From assembly GCF_003173755.1 (NCBI RefSeq), contig NZ_CP029553.1, positions 831,001 through 895,000 on the forward strand: a DNA stretch of 64,000 nucleotides. Direction: 5' to 3'. The notes beneath the pieces were generated by a model. It made no database searches, was not told the origin of the DNA, and saw nothing but the letters and a program-made list of their open reading frames with translations. The translations under genes were made by a program, and so were the position numbers. Below are positions 7,756 to 17,466 of this stretch, one piece after another. Within the stretch, counting starts at the first letter, position 1, and each line of letters starts with the position of its first letter. The DNA is from Methylobacterium terrae. Lineage in GTDB: Bacteria > Pseudomonadota > Alphaproteobacteria > Rhizobiales > Beijerinckiaceae.

Positions 7756-10251
7756 ATGACGCAAGACGGGCAGGCCCCGGACCTCGCCGCGGAGAACGAG
7801 CGGTTGCGCGCCGCGCTGGCGGCGGCGGAGCGCGCGCGGGCGGCGGCCGAAGCCGAGGCCGAGGCGGCGCGGGCCGCGCTCGCCGCTTTCTCGGACGGCT
7901 GGGCCTCGCCCGGTCTCGGCGGCCCCTTCGTCGATCCGCGCCTGCGCACCGCGTTCAGCATCGAGACCGTCGGGGCGATCGTCTTCGACATTGCGGGTCC
8001 TTCAACAGGCCGGGTGCGCGAGGCCAACGACACCTTCCTGGCGATGAGCGGCTACGACCGCGACGACCTGGATCGCGGCCTCCTCACGGGCGCCACCCTG
8101 GTGCCGGCGGAATGGCAGGCCACCTCCCGGCGCGTCATCGCCGAATTGCAGGCGCAAGGGCGCTCCGACCCGACCGAGCGCGAGTACCTGCGCAAGGACG
8201 GCTCGCGCTTCTGGGGCCTGTGCGCGGCGACCCGCCTCGAGGACGGCACCGGTTTCGAGTTCATCGTCGACATCACCGGAAGGCGTCAGGCCGAGGAGGC
8301 GCTGCGGCGCAGCGAGGCGCGCTACCGCACGCTGTTCGAGGCGATCGACGCGGGCTTCTGCGTCGTCGCGCTCCGCTTCTCCGACGAGGGCCGGGCCGAG
8401 GACTACCGTTTCCTCGAGGTGAACCCCGCCTTTGGCCGCCACACCGGACTCGACGCCGCGGCGGGGCGCTGGATGCGCGAGCTCAGCCCCGACCACGAGC
8501 AGCACTGGTTCGACCTCTACGGACGGGTGGCGCTGACCGGCGAGCCGGTGCGCTTCGTCCAGCCGGCCCGGTCGCGGGGCGAGCGCTGGTACGAGGTCCA
8601 CGCCTTCCGGGTCGATCCGCCGGAGACCCGGCACGTCGCGATCCTGTTCAACGACATCACCGCGCAACGCCGGCTCGAGGAGGCCCTGCGCGGCCTCAAC
8701 GAGACCCTGGAGCGCCAGGTCGCGGCCCGCACCGCCGAGCGCGACCGGATCTGGCAGGTGAGCCGCGACATGCTCGGCGTCGCCGATGCCGACGGCGTCT
8801 GGCGCAGCATCAACCCGGCCTGGACCACGACGCTGGGCTGGCAGCCCGACGAGGTGGTCGGGCGCAGCTCCGCCTGGCTGGAGCATCCGGACGACCAGGA
8901 CCGGACCCGGGACGAGATCCGGCGCCTCGGCTCCGGCGAGCCGACCCTGTCGTTCGAGAACCGCTTTCGCACCCGGGACGGCGGCTACCGCACCCTGTCG
9001 TGGCGAGCGGTGCCGTTCGAGGGCAACCTCTACTGCGTCGCCCGCGACGTCACCGAGCAGCGCGAGCGGGCGCAGCGCCTGGTCCAGGCCGAGGAGGCCC
9101 TGCGCCAGTCGCAGAAGATGGAGGCGGTGGGCCAGCTCACCGGCGGCGTCGCGCACGACTTCAACAACCTGCTCACCATCATCCGCTCCTCCGTCGACTT
9201 CCTGCGCCGGCCGGAACTGCCGGAGGCGCGCAAGGTGCGCTACCTCGACGCCGTGTCCGACACGGTGGACCGCGCCGCCAAGCTCACCGGCCAGCTCCTC
9301 GCCTTCGCCCGCCGCCAGGCGCTGGCGCCGGAGGTGTTCGACGTCGTCGCCCGCCTCCAGGGCGTGGCCGACATGCTCGACACGGTGACGGGCGCGCGCA
9401 TCCGCGTGGTGACGGAGGGGCCCGATCGGCCGTGCTTCGTGCGCGCCGACCTCAGCCAGTTCGAGACCGCGCTGATCAACATGGCGGTCAACGCCCGCGA
9501 CGCGATGGAGGGCGAGGGGACCCTGACCCTCTCGGTCGCCTGCGGCGCGGGCAAGCCCGAGATCCGCGGCCACGCCGCCGCCCGGGGCCCGTTCGCGGCG
9601 ATCTCGCTCACCGACACCGGCACCGGCATGGTTCCGGCGGTGATCGACAAGATCTTCGAGCCGTTCTTCACCACGAAGGAGGTCGGCAAGGGCACGGGCC
9701 TCGGGCTGTCCCAGGTCTTCGGCTTCGCCAAGCAGTCGGGCGGCGACGTCGACGTGACGAGCCGGGTGGGCCAGGGCTCGACCTTCGTCCTCTACCTGCC
9801 GGAAGTGGCAGCGCCCGCCGACCCAGGCCAGGCGCCGCCGGCCGACGAGGGCATGGCCCCGGCCCGGGCCGGCCAGCGGGTTCTGCTCGTCGAGGACAAT
9901 GTCGGCGTCGGCCGCTTCGCGGCGCAGATCCTCGACGACCTCGGCTACGTCACCACCTGGGTCACCAACGCCGAGGCCGCCCTCGACGTGCTCGGGCAGG
10001 ATGCCGGCTACGACGCGGTGTTCTCCGACGTGGTGATGCCCGGCATGGGCGGCATCGAGCTCGCCAAGGCCTTGCGCCAGCGCCATCCCGGCCTGCCGGT
10101 GCTGCTCACCTCCGGCTACAGCCACGTCCTGGCCCAGGAGGGCTCGCACGGCGTCCCGCTCCTGCACAAGCCGTACTCGGCCGAGCAGCTCTCGCGGATG
10201 CTGGCGAGCGCGATCGGGCAACGGCGGTCCGAGGCCGCGCCGGGCGGCTGA
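7756..10251 (+). CDS. PAS-domain hybrid histidine kinase
   Basis: 831 residues, no membrane segment, hence cytoplasmic. Order: N-terminal Ala/Glu-rich coiled coil (about 10-50), three PAS domains (about 60-175, 190-305, 330-440) joined by coiled coils, a HisKA domain with phospho-acceptor His467 in VAHDFNN, a HATPase with DTGTGMV and GTGLGLS, and a C-terminal receiver with acceptor Asp758 in FSDVVMPGM and Lys in HKPYS. The ATG is preceded by GGGAGAGGG. The stop is 4 bp from the convergent FtrA-type gene. No separate response regulator is nearby, so output may pass through its own receiver to a distant partner. Signal unknown. Confidence 0.92.
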   Translation: MTQDGQAPDLAAENERLRAALAAAERARAAAEAEAEAARAALAAFSDGWASPGLGGPFVDPRLRTAFSIETVGAIVFDIAGPSTGRVREANDTFLAMSGYDRDDLDRGLLTGATLVPAEWQATSRRVIAELQAQGRSDPTEREYLRKDGSRFWGLCAATRLEDGTGFEFIVDITGRRQAEEALRRSEARYRTLFEAIDAGFCVVALRFSDEGRAEDYRFLEVNPAFGRHTGLDAAAGRWMRELSPDHEQHWFDLYGRVALTGEPVRFVQPARSRGERWYEVHAFRVDPPETRHVAILFNDITAQRRLEEALRGLNETLERQVAARTAERDRIWQVSRDMLGVADADGVWRSINPAWTTTLGWQPDEVVGRSSAWLEHPDDQDRTRDEIRRLGSGEPTLSFENRFRTRDGGYRTLSWRAVPFEGNLYCVARDVTEQRERAQRLVQAEEALRQSQKMEAVGQLTGGVAHDFNNLLTIIRSSVDFLRRPELPEARKVRYLDAVSDTVDRAAKLTGQLLAFARRQALAPEVFDVVARLQGVADMLDTVTGARIRVVTEGPDRPCFVRADLSQFETALINMAVNARDAMEGEGTLTLSVACGAGKPEIRGHAAARGPFAAISLTDTGTGMVPAVIDKIFEPFFTTKEVGKGTGLGLSQVFGFAKQSGGDVDVTSRVGQGSTFVLYLPEVAAPADPGQAPPADEGMAPARAGQRVLLVEDNVGVGRFAAQILDDLGYVTTWVTNAEAALDVLGQDAGYDAVFSDVVMPGMGGIELAKALRQRHPGLPVLLTSGYSHVLAQEGSHGVPLLHKPYSAEQLSRMLASAIGQRRSEAAPGG

Positions 10252-10255
10252 GCCG

Positions 10256-11248
10256 TCAGACGCGCCCGGCGAAGCTGCGCCGGTAGGCCGCCGGGCTGGT
10301 GCCGAGCCGCGTCCGGAAATGGTGGCGCAAGGCCGCCGGATTGCGAAACCCGCTCGCCTCGGCGACCTCCGCGAGCGACACGGCGCCCGGCCGCTCCAGC
10401 ATCTCCCGGGCGACGCGCAGCCGCTCGGCGATGATCCACTCCCCCGGCGGCAGGCCGGTCGCCGCGATGAAGCGGCGCTGGAAGGTGCGCAGGCTCATCC
10501 CGGCGAGGCGGGCCATCGCGGCGAGCGGTCTTTCCTCGTGGAGGCCGGCCCGCATCGCCTCGATCGCCGGCCCGAGGCGGGCGGCCTCGTGGGCGCGCAG
10601 CACCGGCGCCTCGATGAACTGGGCCTGCCCGCCCTCGCGGTGCGGCGGCACCACGAGGCGGCGCGCGACCGTGGTTGCGAGGTCCGGCCCGAAATCGCCG
10701 CGCACGACGTGGAGGCAGAGATCGATGCCGGCGGCGCTGCCGGCGGCGGTCAGGATCCGGCCCTCGTCGACGTAGAGCACGCCCGGATCGAGGGCGATGG
10801 CGGGGTGGCGCGCCCGGATCGCGTCCGCGTAGCGCCAGTGGGTCGTGGCCCGGCAGCCGTCGAGGAGCCCGGTCGCCGCCAGGACCGCGAGCCCCGAGCA
10901 CAGTGACATCAGCCGGGCGCCGCGGGCATGGGCCCGCGTCAGCGCCCGCACGAGGTCCGGCGGCACGGGTGCGTCGATCGCCCGCCAGCCCGGCACGACG
11001 ACGAGGTCCGCCTCCTCCAGCACCGCGAGCCCGCCCTCGACCGCCACCGTGAGGCCGCCGGCGGCGCGCAGCGGCCCGGGCTCCGCCGCGCAGACCGCGT
11101 AGCGGTACCAGCCGGGCCCGGCTTCCGGCCGCGGCAGCCCGAACACCTCGCTGGCGACGCCGAACTCGAAGGTGCACAGGCCGTCATAGGCCAGCACCGC
11201 GACGCGCGGGCCGGAGGTGTGACTCGGAAAAGCTGGGCTGTTTGGCAC
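10256..11248 (-). CDS. ftrA: GlxA/FtrA-type AraC family transcriptional regulator
   Basis: 330 residues from a GTG start. The N-terminal half is a DJ-1/PfpI-like domain with a nucleophile-elbow-like MSLCSGLAVLA segment; the C-terminal third is an AraC helix-turn-helix pair with RTFQRRFIAATG and FRNPAALRHHFRTRLG. This architecture matches regulators named FtrA. It is divergent from a rhodanese gene, a pairing I recall as common for ftrA, so it may respond to sulfur or thiol stress (inference). The upstream Shine-Dalgarno is weak. Confidence 0.85.
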   Translation of the reverse strand: MPNSPAFPSHTSGPRVAVLAYDGLCTFEFGVASEVFGLPRPEAGPGWYRYAVCAAEPGPLRAAGGLTVAVEGGLAVLEEADLVVVPGWRAIDAPVPPDLVRALTRAHARGARLMSLCSGLAVLAATGLLDGCRATTHWRYADAIRARHPAIALDPGVLYVDEGRILTAAGSAAGIDLCLHVVRGDFGPDLATTVARRLVVPPHREGGQAQFIEAPVLRAHEAARLGPAIEAMRAGLHEERPLAAMARLAGMSLRTFQRRFIAATGLPPGEWIIAERLRVAREMLERPGAVSLAEVAEASGFRNPAALRHHFRTRLGTSPAAYRRSFAGRV

Positions 11249-11367
11249 GATCTCGACGCAGAACGGCAGGCGGCCCGGTCTCGGGCGGCGGGACGAGGCC
11301 GCAGGATAGGCCGGCTCGACGCGCCGCTCAAACGGCGCCGCCGACCCGCCAGGAAGCCGACCCCGCC

Positions 11368-11823
11368 ATGCCGAACCCCGCCATGCCGAACCCTGCCATG
11401 CCGAACCCTGCCATGCCGAACCCCGTCACCGCGATCCCGCCCGCCCCCGCCGCCGAGGTCGCGGCGCATTACGCCCGCCGCCTCGCCCGCGAGACCGATT
11501 GCGCCGACGTGTACGCCGCCTTCGCGCAGGCGGATCACGCGACGGGAGACCCCGGCTTCGTGCTCCTCGACGTGCGCGGGCCGGCCCTCTACGCGACGGG
11601 CCACGTCCCCGGCGCCCTCAACCTGCCGCGGGGCAAGATGACCCCCCGGCGCATGGCCGAGTGGCCGGCCGGTACGGTGTTCGTGGTCTATTGCGCCGGT
11701 CCCCACTGCAACGGCGCCGACAAGGCCGCCCTGCATCTCGCCGGGCTCGGGTTGCCGGTGAAGGTGATGATCGGGGGGATCACCGGATGGGTGGATGAGG
11801 GGTTCGGGTTGGCGGAGGGGTGA
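11368..11823 (+). CDS. Rhodanese domain protein with a four-fold repeated start
   Basis: 151 residues. The rhodanese domain has LLDVRGPALYATGHVPGA and the active-site loop YCAGPHCNGAD with the probable catalytic cysteine first in the loop. The start is unusual: ATG-CCG-AAC-CCY-GCC is repeated four times in frame (11368-11427), giving MPNPA repeats and four possible start codons 15 bp apart. The best-placed is the first, with AGGAAG eleven bases upstream. A longer frame to 11242 would overlap the ftrA start and is rejected. Likely a sulfurtransferase in the cytoplasm. Confidence 0.85.
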   Translation: MPNPAMPNPAMPNPAMPNPVTAIPPAPAAEVAAHYARRLARETDCADVYAAFAQADHATGDPGFVLLDVRGPALYATGHVPGALNLPRGKMTPRRMAEWPAGTVFVVYCAGPHCNGADKAALHLAGLGLPVKVMIGGITGWVDEGFGLAEG

Positions 11824-11870
11824 AGCCTCCAGGCCGAATCTGTTGGCTCCGACCGCGTCGACGCCAATCC

Positions 11871-11908
11871 CGTCATTCCGGGGCCGCGAAGCGGAGCCCG
11901 GAATGACG
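11871..11908. repeat. Palindromic repeat, family D copy 1
   Basis: CGTCATTCCGGG (11871-11882) and CCCGGAATGACG (11897-11908) are perfect 12-base inverted arms around a 14-base loop. Related copies lie at 18544-18582 and 61696-61732. It sits between the stop codons of the convergent rhodanese and tartrate dehydrogenase genes, so it could also act as a bidirectional hairpin. Confidence 0.7.
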
Positions 11909-11998
11909 ATGGAGGGATTCAGGTCTGCCGGATCTCTCGGGTGCTTCGTCGCACCATCGCGCAGAGACGGGCCGGATACCTCCGGCCCGTCCCGTCCG

Positions 11999-13084
11999 TC
12001 ACACCGCCGCGAAAGCCCGCAGCACCGCCTCCGCCGCCTCGCGGGTCGTGGCCGTGCCCTTGAGGTCGCGGGTGCGAGAGGCGGGTTCGCGCAAGGCCGT
12101 CTCGATCGCCGCCACGATGGCGTTCGCAGCCTCCACCTCGCCGAGGTGTTCGAGCATCATCGCGGCGGTCCAGATCTGGCCGACCGGGTTGGCGATGCCC
12201 CGGCCCGCGATGTCCGGCGCCGAGCCGTGGACGGGCTCGAACAGCGAGGGGAAGCGGCCCTCCGGGTTGATGTTGGCCGACGGCGCGATGCCGATCGTGC
12301 CGGTGCAGGCGGGGCCGAGATCCGACAGGATGTCGCCGAAGAGGTTCGAGCCCACCACCACGTCGAACCGGTCGGGGTTCAGCACGAAATGGGCCGTCAG
12401 GATGTCGATGTGGTACTTGTCGTAGGCCACGTCCGGGTAGCGCTCGCCCATCGCCTCGACCCGCTGGTCCCAGTACGGCATCGTGATGGCGATGCCGTTC
12501 GACTTGGTGGCCGAGGTCAGGTGCTTCTTGTCCCGCGATTGCGCGAGGTCGAAGGCGAATTTCAGGATCCGGTCGACGCCGTGACGGCTCATCACCGTCT
12601 CCTGGATCACGATCTCCCGCTCGGTGCCCGGATACATCGTGCCGCCGACCGACGAGTACTCGCCCTCGGTGTTCTCGCGCACGACGTAGAAGTCGATGTC
12701 GCCGGGCTCGCGGCCGGCGAGCGGGCAGGGCACGCCCGGCATCAGCCGGACGGGGCGCAGGTTGACGTACTGGTCGAACTCGCGCCGGAATTGCAGCAGC
12801 GAGCCCCAGAGCGAGACGTGGTCCGGCACGGTGGCCGGCCAGCCGACGGCGCCGAAGAAGATCGCGTCGGTGGGAGTCAGGATCTCCTTCCAGTTCGCCG
12901 GCAGCATCGTGCCGTGCTCGGCGTAGTAGTCGCAGGAGCCGAAGGCGTGGTGCTGCAGGTCGAGGCGGAAGCCGAACGTCTCCGCGGCGGCTTCCAGGAT
13001 GCGGACGCCCTCCGGCACCACCTCCTTGCCGATGCCGTCGCCGGGGATGACCGCGATGCGGTAGTGGCGGGACTTGGTCGTCAT
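11999..13084 (-). CDS. ttuC: Tartrate dehydrogenase/decarboxylase-like enzyme
   Basis: 361 residues of the isocitrate/isopropylmalate dehydrogenase superfamily. Motifs: IPGDGIGKEV near the start, NLRPVRLMPG, the YVVRENTEGEYSS substrate loop, the NLFGDILSDL metal-binding segment and the C-terminal FEPVHGSAPDIAG. These fit tartrate dehydrogenase (TtuC/YeaU; D-malate and tartrate oxidation or decarboxylation) better than LeuB. The ATG at 13084 has GAGAGGG upstream. An in-frame GTG at 13102 overlaps the stop of the preceding aminotransferase gene, so the two are surely cotranscribed. Substrate in this operon uncertain. Confidence 0.85.
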   Translation of the reverse strand: MTTKSRHYRIAVIPGDGIGKEVVPEGVRILEAAAETFGFRLDLQHHAFGSCDYYAEHGTMLPANWKEILTPTDAIFFGAVGWPATVPDHVSLWGSLLQFRREFDQYVNLRPVRLMPGVPCPLAGREPGDIDFYVVRENTEGEYSSVGGTMYPGTEREIVIQETVMSRHGVDRILKFAFDLAQSRDKKHLTSATKSNGIAITMPYWDQRVEAMGERYPDVAYDKYHIDILTAHFVLNPDRFDVVVGSNLFGDILSDLGPACTGTIGIAPSANINPEGRFPSLFEPVHGSAPDIAGRGIANPVGQIWTAAMMLEHLGEVEAANAIVAAIETALREPASRTRDLKGTATTREAAEAVLRAFAAV

Positions 13085-13098
13085 GTCCGAAAACCCTC

Positions 13099-14478
13099 TC
13101 ACGCCAGCGCGGCGCGCACGTCGGCGATGGCGAGGACGTCGTTCAGCGTCCGCTCGAAGCGGGCGAGCAGGGTGTCGATGTCCTCGTCCGTGCAGCAGAG
13201 CGGCGGCGCGAAGCCGACGATGTCGTCCGCGAAGGCGCGGAAGATCACGCCGTTCCTGTAGCCGAACCGGGCGAGGTGGCCGGAGATGCCGAGGTCCGGC
13301 GAGGGCTTCGTGCGCTTGGCCTTGTTCGTGACGAGCTCGACGCCGGCGAGCAGGCCCCGCACCCGCACGTCGCCGACGAGGGGGTGGTCGGAGAGCCGCC
13401 TGAGGCCCGCGGTGAAGCGCTCGCCGGCGCGCCGGCCGTTCTCCAGGATGCCGCCCTCGGTGTAGAGCCGCAGGACTTCCAGGCCGACCGCGGCGCTGAC
13501 CGGATGCGCCGAGTAGGTGAAGCCGTGGCCGATCGGCTTAGCCTCAGGCGCCCCGTCCGCGATGGCGCGGTAGATCCGGTCCGACATCAGCACCGCGCCC
13601 ATCGGGCTGTAGCCCGAGGTCAGGCCCTTGGCGGTGGTCATCAGGTCCGGCACCACGCCGTCATGCTCGCAGCCGAAGAGCGGGCCGGTGCGGCCGAAGC
13701 CGGTGATGACCTCGTCGGCGACGAACAGGATGTCGAGCTCGCGGGCGGTCTCCCGCATCGCCTTCAGCCAGCCGTCCGGCGGCACGATCACGCCGCCCGA
13801 GCCCTGGATCGGCTCGGCGAAGAACGCCGAGACGTTGTCGGCCCCGAGTGCCTCGACCTTGGCCTTCAGCGCCGCCACCGAGGCGGCGATCACCACCGCG
13901 TCGTCGTCGCCGGCCGGGTTGCGGTAGGGATAGGGCGAGGGGATGTGGTGCTGGAGCTGGGTCGGCGCGTCGAAGCCGTCGTGGAAGGCGGGGATCGCGG
14001 TCAGCCCGGCGCCGACGGTCGAGGAGCCGTGATAGCCCCGCTCCAGGGCGATCATGTGCTTCTTCGTCGGCCGGCCGGTGACGTTGTAGTAGTAGCGGAT
14101 GAACCGCACCGCCGAATCGACCGCGTCCGAACCGCCCAGCGTGAAATAGACGTGGTTGAGGTCGCCCGGCGCCAGCTCGGCGAGGCGGGCGGCGAGCCGG
14201 ATCGCCGGCTCGCTCGAGAAGTGGAAGTAGCCGGTGGCGTAGGGCAGCCGCCGCATCTGCTCGGCCGCGACCTCGACGATCGACTCGTGGCCGTAGCCGA
14301 CATTGACGCACCAGAGGCCCGAGAACCCGTCGAGCAGGGTGTGGCCCTCGGCGTCGGTGAGCGTCGCGCCCTTCGCCGATTGCAGCACCGTGGCGCCGCG
14401 CGCCTCGTGGCCCTTCCACGAGATCACCGGGTGGATGAGGTGGTCGCGGTCGAGCTCGATCAGGGAATTGGGGCGCAT
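13099..14478 (-). CDS. Class III (omega) aminotransferase
   Basis: 459 residues, fold-type I PLP enzyme. Visible features: the LWCVNVGYGHE and YATGYFHFSSEPA N-terminal segments, ALERGYHGSSTVG for phosphate binding, VADEVITGFGRTG with the PLP-ring Asp, and the Schiff-base lysine in TTAKGLTSGYSPMG. It belongs with beta-alanine/putrescine-pyruvate type transaminases; the annotation 'aspartate aminotransferase family' is common. It lies between an ABC importer and the tartrate-dehydrogenase-like gene, pointing to deamination of an imported amino compound (inference). Confidence 0.88.
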   Translation of the reverse strand: MRPNSLIELDRDHLIHPVISWKGHEARGATVLQSAKGATLTDAEGHTLLDGFSGLWCVNVGYGHESIVEVAAEQMRRLPYATGYFHFSSEPAIRLAARLAELAPGDLNHVYFTLGGSDAVDSAVRFIRYYYNVTGRPTKKHMIALERGYHGSSTVGAGLTAIPAFHDGFDAPTQLQHHIPSPYPYRNPAGDDDAVVIAASVAALKAKVEALGADNVSAFFAEPIQGSGGVIVPPDGWLKAMRETARELDILFVADEVITGFGRTGPLFGCEHDGVVPDLMTTAKGLTSGYSPMGAVLMSDRIYRAIADGAPEAKPIGHGFTYSAHPVSAAVGLEVLRLYTEGGILENGRRAGERFTAGLRRLSDHPLVGDVRVRGLLAGVELVTNKAKRTKPSPDLGISGHLARFGYRNGVIFRAFADDIVGFAPPLCCTDEDIDTLLARFERTLNDVLAIADVRAALA

Positions 14479-14660
14479 GGCTTTGAGGGCTCCGGGCGGC
14501 GGGTCTGCAGGATGCCGGGGGTCGGGCGGGATTTTTTGCCGAGATCGGGGGGCGATGCCGCGTGGGGTGCGGTTTGGAGGGGGTGGGGCGGCAGAATCGG
14601 CGGGGCGATGGATCGAGCGAACAGGCCGGGCGTGTGATGCGCGGATGACCGTAAGGGTCG

Positions 14661-14873
14661 CGGGTCTTCCCCTCTCCCCGCGGGCGGGGAGAGGGCCGGG
14701 TCACCGTCCAGGGGACACGGCGAGCGCAGGCGCAGCCGGAGCGAGGGTGAGGGGGTATCTCCGGAAGGGGTTTCTCCGGAAACACCCCTCACCCTCGCCC
14801 TGAGGGCTTGCCGCCGACCCGACAAGGGGTCAGCGGCCCTCCCCCCGCAGGCGGGGAGAGGGGAGACCCGCGC
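14661..14873. repeat. Long palindromic element, family A copy 1
   Basis: A roughly 210-bp element ending in inverted arms (left cgggtcttcccctctccccg, right revcomp nearly identical), each end itself a hairpin of CTCTCCCCGC and GCGGGGAGAG type. Inner arms GGGTGAGGGGGT and ACCCCTCACCCTCG around a TCCGGA-rich centre form a second palindrome. Copies at 31057-31289 and 37888-38105. It fills the 439-bp gap between the ABC ATPase and aminotransferase genes, which have the same orientation, so it is probably transcribed. Confidence 0.8.
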
Positions 14874-14917
14874 CTCCTCTTTCCTGGGACGGCCCCACCA
14901 ACCGCGGAGAGGGCGCG

Positions 14918-16579
14918 CTACGCCGCCGCCCCGCGCCCCGCCCGCACGTCGTCGAGCCACCCCGTCCGCAATTCCGGCACCGAGGACAGGAGCAGCCGCG
15001 TATACGGCTCCTTCGGGTCCGCCAGCAGCGCCTCGGTCGGGCCGGCCTCGACGACGCGGCCGTGCTGGAGCACCATGACGGCGTCGCTGATCGAGCGGAT
15101 CACCCCGAGGTCGTGGCTGATGAAGACGTAGGCCACGGTCAGCTCGCGCTGGATCTCGACGAGGAGGTCGAGCACCGCCTCGCCCACCACCGTGTCGAGG
15201 GCGGAGGTGACCTCGTCGCACAGGATCACGTCGGGCTCGGCGGCGAGCGCCCGGGCGAGGTTGACGCGCTGCTTCTGGCCGCCGGAGAGCTCGCCCGGGC
15301 GCCGCTCGGCGACGCTGCGCGGCAGGCGGACCTGGTCGAGGAGCTGCATCAGCCGCTGGCGCCGCGCGCCCGCGCCGAGGCGGTGGTAGAAGGCCAGCGG
15401 CCGCTCCAGAATCTGGGCGATGCTCTGGGCCGGGTTCAGCACCGTGTCGGCGTTCTGGAACACGATCTGGATCCGCCGCAGGGTCTCGCGGTCGCGCCGG
15501 TCGAGCGCCGGCGGCAGCGCCTTGCCGTCGAGCCGCACCTCGCCGCGGGCGGCCGGCACGATGCCGGCGACGACGCGGGCGAGCGTGCTCTTGCCCGAGC
15601 CCGATTCGCCGATGATCCCGAGGGTCTCGCCCCGCCGCAAGCTGAAGCCGACATCGTGCAGGATCTTGATCCGCGGCAGGCCGTCGGGTCCGGCCGGGCC
15701 GTAGCCGGCGGTGATGGCGGTGGCCGCGAGCACCGGGGCCTCGCCGGTCTCGGGGAGGGCCTCCGGCCCCTTGCGCTTGACCGGGGCGGCGGCCGCGATG
15801 AGCTGGCGGGTATAGGGGTGGGCCGGCGCGCTCACCATCTGCGCGACGGGGCCGATCTCGGCCAGCCGCCCGTGGCGCAGGACCGCGATGCGGTCGGCGA
15901 TCTGGGCCACCACCGCGAGGTCGTGGCTGACGTAGATGCCGGTGATGCCGCGCTCGCGGATCGCCGCCTTGAACGAGATCAGCACCTCGATCTGGGTCGT
16001 GACGTCCAGCGCCGTGGTCGGCTCGTCGAAGATCACGAGGTCGGGATCGTTGAGGAGCGCCATGGCGGCGAGCAGCCGCTGGAGCTGCCCGCCCGAGACC
16101 TGGTGGGGGTAGCGGTCGCCGATCGTGTCGGGATTCGGCAGGGCGAGCTCGCGAAACAGCGCCTTCGCCTTGGTCGTCGCGGCGTCCGCCGTGAGCGAGC
16201 CGTGGATCAGCGCGCTCTCGATCACCTGCGCCATGATGGTGCGGGCCGGGTTGAACGAGGCCGCCGCGCTCTGTGCGATGTAGGCGATGCGGTTGCCGCG
16301 CAACCCCCGCAGCGCGGAGGCGGAGCAGGCCAGGACCTGCGTCCCGAACACGTCGATCGAACCGCCGCGGATGGCGCAGCCCCGGCGGGCATAGCCCATC
16401 ATGGCGAGCGCGATGGTGGTCTTGCCCGAGCCCGACTCGCCGATCAGCGCCAGCACCTCGCCGCGGGCGATCGTGAACCCGACCTCGTGGACGATCGTCG
16501 TCTCGGCCCCGTCCTCGCCCTTCGCCGCGACCTTGAGGGCCTCGACGCGGACGCTACCGCTCTTGTGCGCGTGCGCCAT
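14918..16579 (-). CDS. Fused dipeptide-type ABC transporter ATP-binding protein
   Basis: 553 residues with two complete ABC ATPase domains (a DppD-DppF-like fusion). Domain 1: Walker A GESGSGKTT, signature VSGGQ, Walker B LVIFDEPTTALD. Domain 2: GESGSGKST, LSGGQKQR, VILCDEVTSALD. Each is followed by the HPYTRQL or EPYTRLL tail typical of oligopeptide/nickel importers. It begins 2 bases after the stop of the permease gene upstream. It energises import through the two permeases and the binding protein encoded just before it. Confidence 0.92.
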   Translation of the reverse strand: MAHAHKSGSVRVEALKVAAKGEDGAETTIVHEVGFTIARGEVLALIGESGSGKTTIALAMMGYARRGCAIRGGSIDVFGTQVLACSASALRGLRGNRIAYIAQSAAASFNPARTIMAQVIESALIHGSLTADAATTKAKALFRELALPNPDTIGDRYPHQVSGGQLQRLLAAMALLNDPDLVIFDEPTTALDVTTQIEVLISFKAAIRERGITGIYVSHDLAVVAQIADRIAVLRHGRLAEIGPVAQMVSAPAHPYTRQLIAAAAPVKRKGPEALPETGEAPVLAATAITAGYGPAGPDGLPRIKILHDVGFSLRRGETLGIIGESGSGKSTLARVVAGIVPAARGEVRLDGKALPPALDRRDRETLRRIQIVFQNADTVLNPAQSIAQILERPLAFYHRLGAGARRQRLMQLLDQVRLPRSVAERRPGELSGGQKQRVNLARALAAEPDVILCDEVTSALDTVVGEAVLDLLVEIQRELTVAYVFISHDLGVIRSISDAVMVLQHGRVVEAGPTEALLADPKEPYTRLLLSSVPELRTGWLDDVRAGRGAAA

Positions 16580-16581
16580 GG

Positions 16582-17436
16582 TCAGCGTCCTCCCGCTCGC
16601 GCCCGGCCGGGCAGGTTGTCGACCAGGAGGTTCACCCCGATGGTCAGGATCGCGATGGCGACCGCCGGCATCACCACCGCCGGGGCGCCGTAGCTCAGGC
16701 CCGCGATGTTCTCGCGCACCAGCGAGCCCCAGTCGGCGTAAGGCGGCTGCACGCCGAGCCCGAGGAACGACAGGCTCGACAGCAGGAGCACCACGAAGAC
16801 GAAGCGCAGGCCGAAATCGGTGGCGAGGGGCCCGACCATGTTGGGCATCACCTCGCGCAGCATGATGTAGAGGCGGCCCTCGCCGCGAGCTTTTGCTGCG
16901 AGCACGAAATCCTCGGCCGCGATGTTGACCGCGAGCGCCCGGGTGATGCGGTAGCAGCCCGGCACGTAGATGAACGCCATGGTGAGCACCAGGATCGGCA
17001 GCGACGAGCCGAGGCCGGCGATCAGCACCAGGGCCAGCATCTTCGAGGGGATCGAGGTGAGCGCGTCGAGGAGGCGGCTGAGCCCGCTGTCGATCCAGCC
17101 GCCGACGACGGCCGCGAACAGCCCGAGCCCGATCCCGGCGGTGCAGGCGAGCGCGGTGGCGAGCGCCGCGATGCCGACCGTGTAGCGGGCGCCGAGCAGG
17201 ATGCGGCTCAGCATGTCGCGGCCGAGATAGTCGGTGCCCAGCGGATAGGCTTTGGTGATCGGCCCGAACACGTCGACGTCGACGATCGCGCCGGCGTCGT
17301 AGGGGCTGAGCGCCTGGCCGAACACCGCGAGCACGATGCCGGTGAGCACGATGGCGGCGCCGATCCCGGCGACGGGGCTGAGGCGCAGGCGCAGGCGCGG
17401 GGCGGCCGGGGCGATGTCGGTCACGGTGTCGCTCAT
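16582..17436 (-). CDS. ABC transporter permease, DppC type
   Basis: 284 residues, about six membrane segments. The GTDYLGRDMLSRILLGAR motif and the cytoplasmic EAA-like loop (AKARGEGRLYIMLREVMPN) are characteristic of DppC/OppC inner membrane permeases. It starts 30 bp after the companion permease and ends 2 bp before the ATPase start, an obvious operon. Confidence 0.9.
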   Translation of the reverse strand: MSDTVTDIAPAAPRLRLRLSPVAGIGAAIVLTGIVLAVFGQALSPYDAGAIVDVDVFGPITKAYPLGTDYLGRDMLSRILLGARYTVGIAALATALACTAGIGLGLFAAVVGGWIDSGLSRLLDALTSIPSKMLALVLIAGLGSSLPILVLTMAFIYVPGCYRITRALAVNIAAEDFVLAAKARGEGRLYIMLREVMPNMVGPLATDFGLRFVFVVLLLSSLSFLGLGVQPPYADWGSLVRENIAGLSYGAPAVVMPAVAIAILTIGVNLLVDNLPGRARAGGR

Positions 17437-17466
17437 GCCAGTGTCTCGTTCACGCCAAGGTTTCGG

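Noticed and set aside
14661..14873. CRISPR-like array
   Set aside because: Repeats are inverted hairpins, not regularly spaced direct repeats with unique spacers; no cas gene nearby.
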